This document shows positions 1 to 5,887 of a DNA stretch of 8,710 nt, one piece after another (positions within the stretch are counted from its first letter, which is position 1; every line of letters starts with the position of its first letter). The notes beneath the pieces are model-generated. The model saw only the letters and a program-made list of their open reading frames with translations. It was not told where the DNA came from and searched no databases. A program made the translations under genes and the position numbers. The DNA comes from an uncultured Collinsella sp. (GTDB taxonomy: Bacteria > Actinomycetota > Coriobacteriia > Coriobacteriales > Coriobacteriaceae): contig CAJLAN010000057.1 in assembly GCA_905204635.1 (NCBI GenBank), positions 1-8,710 of the forward strand, in the 5' to 3' direction.

Positions 1-64
1 CGGCGGCGACACAGCGCTTGAGGTGCGCGCCCTCGTCGACGTTGAAGCTCTTCTGCTTGCTCAT
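1..64 (-). CDS. Start of an unrecognised gene downstream of the relaxase (partial, runs off the left edge)
   Basis: Reading leftward from base 64, an ATG opens a frame that stays open to the window edge: MSKQKSFNVDEGAHLKRCVAA. The ATG overlaps the relaxase stop codon in an ATGA arrangement (bases 64-61), a classic sign of translational coupling. A Shine-Dalgarno-like AAGGGA lies at 78-73, eight bases upstream of the ATG. With only 21 residues visible I cannot assign a family. Its position directly after a relaxase suggests it belongs to the mobilisation operon. The N-terminus is hydrophilic, with no sign of a signal peptide. Confidence 0.6.
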   Translation of the reverse strand, partial: MSKQKSFNVDEGAHLKRCVAA

Positions 65-1419
65 AGAATCATTCCCTTCACTATTGTTTTCGCTGAGTCG
101 AGCACGATGCCCGCCGCATCACCCCTGATCGCGGCCGATACGGCGGCTGCGAGCGCCCTCGCGAGCGCGCGCTCGGCCTTCTGGCCGACTTCGTCTGACA
201 GGTCCTTCTTGCCTTTGGGACCCTCTGTTGCGGACGTGAGCGCTTTGGCAAGGGCCCTGCCCACAGCAACGGGGGCTTTTGCCATGGAAAGCGCGTAGGA
301 CGGGCACGACCGGAGGCATCTCTCCGGGATGGGCCCGCGCTCGCGGACGGCTTCTCGCGCCCCCTCCAGGTCTTTTCCGGTGACGCAAGCGCGGACCTCG
401 CCGACGAGCGGCCTCATGCGCTTGCGCTCCGTTGCGGGCCCGTCGTCCGGCCTTGCGGACCTTATCGGTTCCCTTTCGGGGTCCGTTGCCCGGTCGGGTG
501 CGATGACCCTCAGCAGGGCGTTGCCCTGGCGCGCGCGTAGCTCGTGCATGGCGTCGTTCAAGTAGCGGTCCTGCGCAACACCTTCGAGCCCCTTGAGGCC
601 GGCGCAGCGCTCCACGGACTCGCGGTAAGCCGCGCCCGCCTCCTTGATTTCAGGGTGCCTCGACCCTGCTTCCTCGATTGCGGCATCGACGGCCTTGGCG
701 ACATCTGGGTGCCAGCGGCGGAGGTGCGCGTAGGAGATGCGGCCGTCCGCAGGCAGCGTGACGCCAATCTCATCGGCGGGGATATGGCGGACGGCGTCGA
801 CCACCCGCGACCTCGCGAGGTCGCGGGCCTCGTGCTCGGCCGCGAGCGCCGGGGCCAGGGCCGCGTCGGTGAGCGCGTTCCTTGCCCGGTCGAGCCTGCT
901 GCGGGCCATGAGCGAATCGAACGAGCCGTCGGACGACCAGGCAATAACGTGCACGTGCTTGGAATTCGGGTGGTTCTCGTGCTCGGCGGCTACCCAACGG
1001 ACGCTGGACTCGGGGATGCCCATTGCCTCGGCAAGCGCCGGCGTGAGGTTTCGGCGGCAGAAGCGCTGCCAGTCCTCCTTGCATGCGAGATCGAGCTCGC
1101 ACGCCTCGTCCCTGCGGACGCTGAGCACAACGGTGGCAATCGCACCGTCGGCCTTTTCGAGCTCCCTGCGGGCCGTGCGGAGCTGGACGGCCCCGTTCTG
1201 GTCGAAGAGCGCGGTCGACCCGGGCCTCTCGGCGCAGTAGCCGACGATCCCCATCCTCTCGGCGAGCTCGGAGCGCCTGAGGTCGTCGACGGTGGCGGAT
1301 TTGTCGGCCCCCTCGCGCGTGGCGACGTACTCGACGTTGTTGGTGATGACGGCGGAACGCCCGCGCGACCCGGAGAGGTGCACACGGGCGTTCACGACGA
1401 GGCTGCTACGACTTGCCAT
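61..1419 (-). CDS. MobL-like conjugative relaxase
   Basis: The 452-residue protein is probably the relaxase that nicks the element at its oriT and pilots the strand during mobilisation. The N-terminal part has features I associate with MobL-type relaxases: a tyrosine followed by VATREG (Y31, candidate nucleophile), a second block near Y61 with YCAERPGSTALFDQNG, and a metal-binding HUH-like motif, KHVHV at 154-158, preceded by H147, H150 and a segment starting RWVAAEH. The middle is charged and helical. The last ~40 residues are alanine-rich and hydrophobic (ARALAAAVSAAIR), unusual for a DNA-processing enzyme and possibly an amphipathic helix. The ATG at 1419 overlaps the upstream RHH gene by 14 bases and has AGGGAG ten bases upstream (1435-1430). 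The stop overlaps the next gene's ATG. The relaxase call is fairly secure; the MobL assignment is from memory of the family pattern. Confidence 0.72.
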   Translation of the reverse strand: MASRSSLVVNARVHLSGSRGRSAVITNNVEYVATREGADKSATVDDLRRSELAERMGIVGYCAERPGSTALFDQNGAVQLRTARRELEKADGAIATVVLSVRRDEACELDLACKEDWQRFCRRNLTPALAEAMGIPESSVRWVAAEHENHPNSKHVHVIAWSSDGSFDSLMARSRLDRARNALTDAALAPALAAEHEARDLARSRVVDAVRHIPADEIGVTLPADGRISYAHLRRWHPDVAKAVDAAIEEAGSRHPEIKEAGAAYRESVERCAGLKGLEGVAQDRYLNDAMHELRARQGNALLRVIAPDRATDPEREPIRSARPDDGPATERKRMRPLVGEVRACVTGKDLEGAREAVRERGPIPERCLRSCPSYALSMAKAPVAVGRALAKALTSATEGPKGKKDLSDEVGQKAERALARALAAAVSAAIRGDAAGIVLDSAKTIVKGMIL

Positions 1420-1870
1420 CTGAAAGGCGCTCCCTCGCCTCCGAGAGCGTCATGCCGCGCTGCATGAGGCCGGCCTGCTTGTCGTAGGCGGCGTAGATGT
1501 CCGAGGCGCTCACGCCGTCCAGGCCATTGAACGTGCCCTTCTCGATCTCGACGGCGGCGATTGCCGCGACGATCGAGGCACGCGTGGCGCGGTGCACAAC
1601 GCGCGCGATGCGGTCCTCCTGCTCGGCGTTGCGCTCGCCGAGCGTGCGGTCGAGTTGCTCCAGCAGCGGCTGCATGACGCCGCGCAGATAGGTTCCGAGC
1701 TCGGTGGAGTAGAGCGCCAGGCCGTCGGAGGCGAGCCCGGCGGCGATGAGCTCGCGGGCGGCTGCACTGTCGCTAAGATCCTTTGAAACCCCGTAGGCGT
1801 GGAGGCGGCGATACGCCTTGTTAGGGAGTCGGAGGCTCATGACCTTCGACCCGTCTTTTCCGATGGCCAT
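1406..1870 (-). CDS. Ribbon-helix-helix relaxosome accessory protein (MobC/CopG-like)
   Basis: The 154-residue protein starts with a segment that fits a ribbon-helix-helix DNA-binding fold. A short beta strand, KVMSLRLPNKAYRRLHAYG (residues 9-27), is followed by two helices containing SDSAAARELIAAGL. Proteins of this type placed just before a relaxase usually bind oriT and help load the relaxase. The remainder is helical: a segment starting LRGVMQPLLEQLDRTLGER (about 63-81) could form a coiled coil for oligomerisation, followed by an alanine-rich helix. The start lies one base after the stop of the upstream gene, with GAGGGA seven bases upstream (1883-1878). The end overlaps the relaxase start by 14 bases, so the two are probably made together. 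The accessory role is inferred from fold and neighbour. Confidence 0.65.
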   Translation of the reverse strand: MAIGKDGSKVMSLRLPNKAYRRLHAYGVSKDLSDSAAARELIAAGLASDGLALYSTELGTYLRGVMQPLLEQLDRTLGERNAEQEDRIARVVHRATRASIVAAIAAVEIEKGTFNGLDGVSASDIYAAYDKQAGLMQRGMTLSEARERLSDGKS

Positions 1871-1871
1871 C

Positions 1872-2360
1872 TTAGAGTCCCTCGTTCGGGAGGGGCGCGC
1901 CGACAGCGCGGAGGGCGGCGATGTTCTCGGGCGTGCGCTCGTAGGTCTTAGGCCAGAAGGTGACGGGCATCATGGCGAGGTCATCGCGGGGGATGCCGTA
2001 GGCGAAGAGGTAGGCCTCGATGGCGTCGCCGTATTCTGCATCGTTGACGCGGTAGGCATCGGTGAAGAAGATGCCGGTCGGGTCGTCGTTGCTGCCTTTG
2101 ACGAAGTAGACGCCGTTCCCGCCTTCCTTGAACGGGTTCAGAATCTTGAAATCAGGCTTCGCGTAGTAGGCGATTCCTGCACGGACGATGCGCGTGAAGC
2201 CCGGATGCTCGACGGGCCGCGCCGCGCGTGCGAAGCCCAGGTCGGGGTCGGACTCCAGCAGATGGGAGAGCACGGAGCCGACGGCGTCGTCCTTGTGCTT
2301 GGGGACGGTCCCGAGGAGGTCGTCGAGATGCGATTTGGTTTTCTTGACAAGTTCCATCAT
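1872..2360 (-). CDS. Unrecognised protein, first gene of the mobilisation block
   Basis: I do not recognise this 162-residue protein. It begins MMELVKKTKSHLDDLLGTVP and looks soluble and globular, with no signal peptide or membrane segment. The centre has an aromatic and glycine-rich stretch, ILNPFKEGGNGVYFVKGSND, followed by IFFTDAYRVNDAEYGDAIEAYLF, which suggests a mixed alpha/beta fold. The two adjacent ATG codons (2360-2358 and 2357-2355) are preceded by AGAGGA at 2371-2366, which supports the first. The gene ends one base before the ribbon-helix-helix gene, so it is likely co-transcribed with it and the relaxase. It is a real gene by codon use, ribosome-binding site and packing. A role in relaxosome function or element maintenance is only a guess from position. 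Confidence 0.6.
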   Translation of the reverse strand: MMELVKKTKSHLDDLLGTVPKHKDDAVGSVLSHLLESDPDLGFARAARPVEHPGFTRIVRAGIAYYAKPDFKILNPFKEGGNGVYFVKGSNDDPTGIFFTDAYRVNDAEYGDAIEAYLFAYGIPRDDLAMMPVTFWPKTYERTPENIAALRAVGAPLPNEGL

Positions 2361-2373
2361 GGTTTTCCTCTCT

Positions 2374-2396
2374 GCCGGTGCCGTATGGGTACCGGC
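2374..2396 (-). promoter_or_regulatory. Hairpin in the leader of the mobilisation operon
   Basis: GCCGGT at 2374-2379 pairs with ACCGGC at 2391-2396 around an 11-base loop. In the minus-strand transcript this hairpin ends only a few bases before the AGAGGA ribosome-binding site (2371-2366) of the gene starting at 2360. It also contains a GGTGCC copy (2377-2382) of the kind clustered further upstream. It could be a protein-binding site or could affect translation; neither is shown. Confidence 0.35.
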
Positions 2397-2449
2397 GGTT
2401 CATTTGATGGTCTTTGCTGGTGATGCTTCTAGCTGCGGCGAAACGTTGC

Positions 2450-2508
2450 GGTGCCGAAGGTGCCAAAGAACAGGAAAGAGTTTCTGGGCCTATGGCACCT
2501 TTGGCACC
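2450..2508. repeat. Iteron-like inverted repeat (GGTGCCRAAGGTGCCA)
   Basis: GGTGCCGAAGGTGCCA (2450-2465) is matched by TGGCACCTTTGGCACC (2493-2508) on the other side of a 27-base spacer. The arms are inverted and differ at one base in 16. Each arm is itself a 9-base-spaced direct repeat of GGTGCC. Paired repeats around a short, less GC-rich spacer, placed 3' of a helicase/primase-type gene, resemble satellite-element replication origins. The position just upstream of the mobilisation genes would equally suit an oriT. The repeat is directly seen; the function is inferred. Confidence 0.6.
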
Positions 2509-2540
2509 ATCGAGAGACTTTGCAGGTGAGGGGGGCGACC

Positions 2541-2571
2541 GAGGTGCCGCAACGGCATGTTGCGGCACCTC
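2541..2571. repeat. Perfect 13-bp inverted repeat (hairpin) downstream of the VirE-type gene
   Basis: GAGGTGCCGCAAC (2541-2553) and GTTGCGGCACCTC (2559-2571) form a perfect 13-base-pair stem with a 5-base loop. It begins nine bases after the stop of the VirE-type gene, so it could stabilise the 3' end of that transcript or contribute to termination. However, no T-run follows on the minus strand, so it is not a canonical intrinsic terminator. It reuses GGTGCC from the neighbouring repeats, and GTTGCGGTGCC occurs again at 2445-2455, which favours a common binding protein. Confidence 0.6.
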
Positions 2572-2579
2572 TATCGGCC

Positions 2580-3809
2580 CTAATCCGTCTCCCGGTACAC
2601 CCAACAGCGCTGCTTTCCGTACGGGGGACAGAGGCGCTTGTTGCCCGGGGCCCATCCCGGGCACTGCGACGACAGGATGCGGCTGACCATCTTGCAGTTG
2701 GCCTTGGTCTTCTCGAGGTGGAGGGCCTTGTCGAGGATCTCGAACGTGCACATGGGACGGTCGGTGTTGCCGGGGAGATACGCGAGGACCTTCTGCACGC
2801 AGGGGTCCTCCTCGACGAAGCGTCCGCGCTGTGCGGCCGCCTCGGTCTCCATCTCAGGTGTTAGGACGGTCGAAAAGCGGACATCGCCCGTCCTCATCCA
2901 CGTGCGGGCCTCTGCCCATGCCTGGCGGATTGCGGCCGGGAAGTCCTCATCGAAGACGGACTTCTCAGTGCGCTCGATGCCGCAGAGCAACGGGAGGAAG
3001 CGCCTTGCGCCGCTTGAGCGCTCGCGTATAAAGTCTGCCTCGTTCGTGGTACCGACTAAGACAACGCGCCGGGGAAACGCCTCCGTCCTGCGGCAATAGG
3101 CCCCTCGGAACTCATCGACCTGACGGGTGACCCCAGCCTTCACGCTCTCGATAGAGCGCTCGGACATCCCGTTGAGCTCGGGGACCTCGACGATCCATTT
3201 GCCCCGGTTCTGCTCGCCCGTGAGCTTGACGTCGCCGAGGTTGATCACGGAGTCCGTGAAGTACTCGTCGCGGATGGCGAGGCCTCGGGCGAAGGACGAC
3301 TTGCCGATACCCCCGGCGCCGCACAGGATGGGCATGTAATCGGCCTTGCAGCCCGGGCTGTAGGCGCGGGCGATGCCCTCGCAGAACAAGATGCGCTCGA
3401 CCTCCGAGACGTATACGCTCCTCTCCGCACCAAGGTAGACATTGAGGAGCGTCCCTACGCGCGGGATGCCGTCCCAGGTGAGGGCGTCGAGCATGGCGAC
3501 GAGCGGATCGTAGGCATTGTCCTCGGCGACGATGGTCAATGCGAGCAACATGAACTTCTCCTTCTGGAGGGAGATGGTCTGCTGGAGGAGGGCGAAGAGC
3601 CGCGCGTCGTCGCTGTCGCGCCACCGGCGTTCCCTCGCATCCGCGTCCCAGGGCAGAGGGCCGGTCTTGAAAAGCTCGTTTGCGAGCCGGTTGTAGCCGA
3701 CGTTCAAGGGGAGGGACTTGAGCTCCTCGACGATCTCGTTGACCGTCGGCGGGGAGCGGCGCTCTGGAGGCTGCGGCCCAAGGACGTCGTCGTGCTTCTG
3801 CGCACCCAT
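2580..3809 (-). CDS. VirE-family P-loop ATPase, probable element replication helicase
   Basis: This 409-residue protein matches the virulence-associated E family, superfamily-3-like helicases found on phage satellites and mobilizable elements, where they usually unwind the element's origin. Visible motifs: Walker A CGAGGIGKSS (163-172), a Walker B-like segment GKWIVEVPEL with E208 and E211, a sensor segment VGTTN (252-256), and an arginine-finger-like SSGARRFLPL (265-274). Before the ATPase core, segments such as LDALTWDGIPRVGTLLNVYL (107-126) are typical of the family's helical domain. The C-terminus looks like a small winged-helix module. No N-terminal primase domain is present. The start is set by AGGAGGT six bases upstream (3822-3816), and the ATG overlaps the upstream stop (TGATG). 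Inverted GGTGCC repeats follow the gene. The family is fairly certain; replication of this element is inferred. Confidence 0.82.
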   Translation of the reverse strand: MGAQKHDDVLGPQPPERRSPPTVNEIVEELKSLPLNVGYNRLANELFKTGPLPWDADARERRWRDSDDARLFALLQQTISLQKEKFMLLALTIVAEDNAYDPLVAMLDALTWDGIPRVGTLLNVYLGAERSVYVSEVERILFCEGIARAYSPGCKADYMPILCGAGGIGKSSFARGLAIRDEYFTDSVINLGDVKLTGEQNRGKWIVEVPELNGMSERSIESVKAGVTRQVDEFRGAYCRRTEAFPRRVVLVGTTNEADFIRERSSGARRFLPLLCGIERTEKSVFDEDFPAAIRQAWAEARTWMRTGDVRFSTVLTPEMETEAAAQRGRFVEEDPCVQKVLAYLPGNTDRPMCTFEILDKALHLEKTKANCKMVSRILSSQCPGWAPGNKRLCPPYGKQRCWVYRETD

Positions 3810-4012
3810 CAGGCCACCTCCTCGCGAGACTGGGGGCGTCGTGGGCCGTTGATGGGGCAGGCACTGCCGAAGACGAGCACTTCGAGCCGGCTAAGGCGAA
3901 GCTCCGTGTCGACCAGACGCTCGACCAGCTCTTCCTCTGTCAGGGGATGGTCGAGGCCGTGGTCGCGCAGGATGGTGCGGCGCCGGGCGGAATTCATCAT
4001 GCTAAGATTCAT
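3809..4012 (-). CDS. Small coiled-coil-like protein of the integration/replication operon
   Basis: I chose the start at 4012 because AAGGAGGA (4028-4021) lies eight bases before that ATG; an upstream in-frame ATG at 4042 has no ribosome-binding site. The product is 67 residues, beginning MNLSMMNSARRRTILRDHGL. Its middle, TEEELVERLVDTELRLSRLEVLVFGS, has leucines and charged residues spaced like a short coiled coil. The first codons overlap the end of the MobC-like gene by 11 bases, and its stop overlaps the ATPase start as TGATG, so expression is likely coupled. No enzymatic motif is visible. It may be an accessory or oligomerisation partner of one of its neighbours; I do not recognise the family. 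Confidence 0.6.
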   Translation of the reverse strand: MNLSMMNSARRRTILRDHGLDHPLTEEELVERLVDTELRLSRLEVLVFGSACPINGPRRPQSREEVA

Positions 4013-4451
4013 CGATGGGGTCCTCCTTATGTGTGGACTCATGATTTTGGGCGACGGCCGAGCTTTGGTCGGGGAGGCCGTCGTCTATCCCGAGGTTTGC
4101 GATAAGTGCGTCTTCGAGTTCCACGGGGGAGCGCTCAGGCGCGAACGATTCGGCGAAGGCGGCAAGCGTCTCAAGCGACTCGACGAGCTCGTCGTCCATG
4201 TCTGCCGCGCGCCGGATACGCCGGAGTTCCGTTACGACGGGCCCCACGCGCTCCTTGACCGCCTTGCGCATGCGGGTGGTCGCGACCACGGTGAAAGTGC
4301 CCTCAAGCAAGCATTTCGTGATGTACTCCTGCTTTGACAGGCTACTCAGGGCGACGCGGAGGTCGAGCTGGTCCGCCTCTGCGGGCGACATGCGGAAGGC
4401 GATGGTCTTGCAGCGGCGGCGCCCCTTGGCGTCCATAATCGGCTTAGACAT
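4002..4451 (-). CDS. MobC-like plasmid mobilisation relaxosome protein
   Basis: The 149-residue protein has the pattern of small MobC-like proteins encoded next to integrases in mobilizable elements: a basic N-terminus, then KTIAFRMSPAEADQLDLRVA and LSKQEYITKCLLEG (about residues 15-51). This suggests a ribbon-helix-helix DNA-binding fold, followed by a helical segment with ELRRIRRAADMDDELVESLE and an acidic C-terminal tail. Such proteins generally bind near oriT and assist the relaxase. Here the gene lies over 2.5 kb from the relaxase, and a second RHH protein sits directly beside the relaxase, so it might instead act on the integrase or replication region. The start overlaps the integrase stop by 8 bases, and no strong Shine-Dalgarno is seen, consistent with coupled translation. 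A homologue follows the truncated integrase at the right end of the window. Confidence 0.7.
   Translation of the reverse strand: MSKPIMDAKGRRRCKTIAFRMSPAEADQLDLRVALSSLSKQEYITKCLLEGTFTVVATTRMRKAVKERVGPVVTELRRIRRAADMDDELVESLETLAAFAESFAPERSPVELEDALIANLGIDDGLPDQSSAVAQNHESTHKEDPIDES
4021..4028 (-). promoter_or_regulatory. Ribosome-binding site deciding the 4012 start
   Basis: On the minus strand this reads AAGGAGGA, close to a full anti-16S match, eight bases before the ATG at 4012-4010. It lies inside the end of the MobC-like gene. It favours a 67-residue product over the longer form starting at 4042. Confidence 0.65.
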
Positions 4452-5508
4452 CCGACATCATCCCATCAAGGGCCTCCACTAGATCGTGCTGCGTCGAGGG
4501 GAAGAGATGCGAGTACATCTCCGTGACCTCGGCGGTCTCGTGGCCCATGCGATCGGCGATCGCCGTGGGCGAGTAGCCGCTGTTGACGAGGGCGCTCACG
4601 TGGGAGTGGCGGATGTCGTGGATACGGATGCGCTTCACGCCCGAGAGCTCGCAACCCCTCTTCATCTCATGCGACAACGCATGTTTTGTGATGGGGAAGA
4701 GTCGGTCGGTAGGAACGATTTCGGGATGCGCTGCCAGATAGTCGCGCAGTTCCTCGCGAAGGAGGCTCGGCATGACAATGTCGCGCTTCGAGGCTCGCGT
4801 CTTGGGTGGGCCGATAACGTCCTCGCCCTTGACGCGGGCATAGGAGCGGCGGATGCGGATGACGTTGAGCCCGAAGTCGATGTCCTCCGGACGAAGGGCA
4901 AGGAGCTCGCCCTCGCGGCAACCCGACAGATAGAGCGTCAGGAAAGCGAGGTAGATGAGGGGCTTATCCTCGATGGCCTGGGAGAAGAGCTTGAACTCGG
5001 TAGGGGTCCAGTAGAGCATCTCCTTCTCGGGACGCTTGGAGCCGACCTTTCCCGCCGCCAGCATGGGGTTCTGGGGCAAGCGGTAGAAGCGGACGGCGTG
5101 GTTGAAAATGGCTGAGAACTGGTTGCAGATGGTGTGGAGATAGCTCTGCGACAGGCCCTGCTCAAGGAGCCAATTCTCCCAACGCACAACGTCTGCGGCC
5201 TTGACGTCGCAAAGGCGCATCTTACCGAAGACCGGGAGGATGTACTTGTCGATGATGGCATCCTTGGTGAGCTTGGTTCCAACGCGCAGCCGAGGGTAGA
5301 CGTCGCGGGTGTACATGGTCTTGACGAAGGCCTCGACGGTGATCTCGACGCGCTCGTTGCAGGACGCGAGGAAGTTGCGCTCCCAAGCGACGGCCTCCTT
5401 CTTGGAAGCGAATCCGCGCTTCGTCTTCTTGTGGCGCTCGCCTAAAGAGTTGCGGTACCAAGCCTCGACCGTCCAGGTCCCGCGCTTCTTGTCTCGGTTA
5501 ACTGACAT
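4444..5508 (-). CDS. int: Site-specific tyrosine recombinase (element integrase)
   Basis: This complete 354-residue integrase probably inserts and excises the element. Domains in order: an arm-type DNA-binding domain (about 8-48, with GTWTVEAWYRNSLGERHKKT), a SAM-like core-binding domain (about 58-145) and a C-terminal catalytic domain. Catalytic residues can be placed: R198 in SGCREGELLALRPEDI, a likely beta-hairpin lysine in PPKT (K236), H297 and R300 in HDIRH, H323 in RMGHE, and the nucleophile Y332 in MYSHLFP. All appear intact. The overall pattern is that of Tn916-type and related IME integrases. Its start overlaps the excisionase-like gene by 11 bases and its end overlaps the MobC-like gene by 8. 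The ribosome-binding site is modest (GAGGGC about 11 bases upstream), again suggesting coupling. Confidence 0.93.
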   Translation of the reverse strand: MSVNRDKKRGTWTVEAWYRNSLGERHKKTKRGFASKKEAVAWERNFLASCNERVEITVEAFVKTMYTRDVYPRLRVGTKLTKDAIIDKYILPVFGKMRLCDVKAADVVRWENWLLEQGLSQSYLHTICNQFSAIFNHAVRFYRLPQNPMLAAGKVGSKRPEKEMLYWTPTEFKLFSQAIEDKPLIYLAFLTLYLSGCREGELLALRPEDIDFGLNVIRIRRSYARVKGEDVIGPPKTRASKRDIVMPSLLREELRDYLAAHPEIVPTDRLFPITKHALSHEMKRGCELSGVKRIRIHDIRHSHVSALVNSGYSPTAIADRMGHETAEVTEMYSHLFPSTQHDLVEALDGMMSDV

Positions 5509-5707
5509 GGGCCATCGCCGCCCTCTGCTTGGAAGGGGCGGAGAGAAGCCGTGCCTCGAAGTACGAGCGCTGAACCTTCCCGGGGATGGTCATGATTCCC
5601 TGAGCTGCAAGTTCTGCATTCAAGGTCTTAATCAGCTTGAACGCATAAGACTTGCTCATGCCCGTGATCTCGGCAACCTCCTCCGCGCCGATAAGCTGAC
5701 GTGTCAT
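5498..5707 (-). CDS. Excisionase-like helix-turn-helix protein
   Basis: The best start is the ATG at 5707, with AAGGAG seven bases upstream (5720-5715), giving 69 residues. A longer in-frame start at 5764 would sit inside the promoter region and lacks such a site. The protein contains an HTH segment, IGAEEVAEITGMSKSYAFKL (6-25), followed by KLIKTLNAELAAQGIMTIPG, and ends with a wing-like segment (KVQRSYFEARL). This layout is typical of small DNA-binding proteins encoded just before integrases, which act as recombination directionality factors or regulators. The 11-base overlap with the integrase start means the two are expressed together. The recombination role is inferred from position and size; it could also be a local repressor. 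Confidence 0.72.
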   Translation of the reverse strand: MTRQLIGAEEVAEITGMSKSYAFKLIKTLNAELAAQGIMTIPGKVQRSYFEARLLSAPSKQRAAMAHVS

Positions 5708-5887
5708 ATGTAGTCTCCTTTCCAGAGCGGGGCACCGATTGCCCCTCGTCTTGATTATGTACAAAAAACGTATGACGTACTACGGAAAGTGTAATTGTGC
5801 AGATTAAGTCACATCTCCTACATTTTTTGTATGCATGAGATTTCGCATGTAGACTTGAGAACAGTATTTCTTCGGAGGTGTATCTGG
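5708..5887. promoter_or_regulatory. Divergent promoter region with paired TACAAAAAAYGTA boxes
   Basis: This 180-base gap lies between the excisionase-integrase operon (leftward) and the double-HTH regulator (rightward), so both promoters should be here. TACAAAAAACGTA at 5760-5772 is repeated in inverted orientation as TACATTTTTTGTA at 5819-5831, differing at one base in 13. A pair like this, about 59 bases centre to centre and flanking the middle of a divergent region, suits an operator for a dimeric or two-headed repressor. A CATAAT hexamer on the minus strand (5759-5754) could be a -10 element for the leftward operon, but I see no good -35. The region is AT-rich compared with the genes on either side. 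Confidence 0.55.
5874..5880 (+). promoter_or_regulatory. Ribosome-binding site deciding the 5888 start
   Basis: GGAGGTG lies seven bases before the ATG at 5888. It supports this start over an upstream in-frame TTG at 5795, which has no such site and would place the N-terminus in the paired operator-like boxes. Confidence 0.75.

Larger units (their letters stand above)
1..5764 (-). mobile_element. Partial integrative and mobilizable element (integrase, MobC-like, VirE, RHH, MobL relaxase)
   Basis: Every supported gene here reads on the minus strand, with overlaps or gaps of only 1 to 2 bases except for one 219-base gap. The order is excisionase-like, tyrosine integrase, MobC-like protein, small protein, VirE-type ATPase, gap with inverted repeats, unknown protein, ribbon-helix-helix protein, relaxase, unknown partial gene. 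This combination of integration, replication-type and mobilisation genes is what known IMEs carry. No coupling protein, VirB4 or cargo gene is visible, but the left end lies outside the window. The right boundary is not defined: I saw no tRNA gene or attachment-site repeat, and the divergent regulator at 5888-7024 may also belong to the element. Confidence 0.75.

Noticed and set aside
544..1467. Long plus-strand open frame of 307 codons opposite the relaxase
   Set aside because: It is antisense to a relaxase with recognisable motifs in a GC-rich region, where long reverse frames are expected. Its product has no family resemblance or ribosome-binding site.
1818..2423. Plus-strand open frame of 201 codons opposite the RHH and unknown genes
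   Set aside because: It is a mirror of the minus-strand genes, crosses two gene boundaries, and its glycine/valine-rich product resembles nothing known.
3112..3864. Minus-strand 250-codon frame overlapping the VirE-type gene
   Set aside because: It is the same strand in another frame; the arginine- and alanine-rich product is typical of a shifted high-GC gene, while the alternative frame carries intact ATPase motifs.
4486..5115. Plus-strand 209-codon frame opposite the integrase
   Set aside because: It is antisense to an integrase with a full set of catalytic residues and has no supporting ribosome-binding site.
5709..5764. Longer start for the excisionase-like gene at 5764
   Set aside because: The extra 19 residues lie in the AT-rich promoter area and have no ribosome-binding site, whereas the ATG at 5707 has AAGGAG at good spacing.
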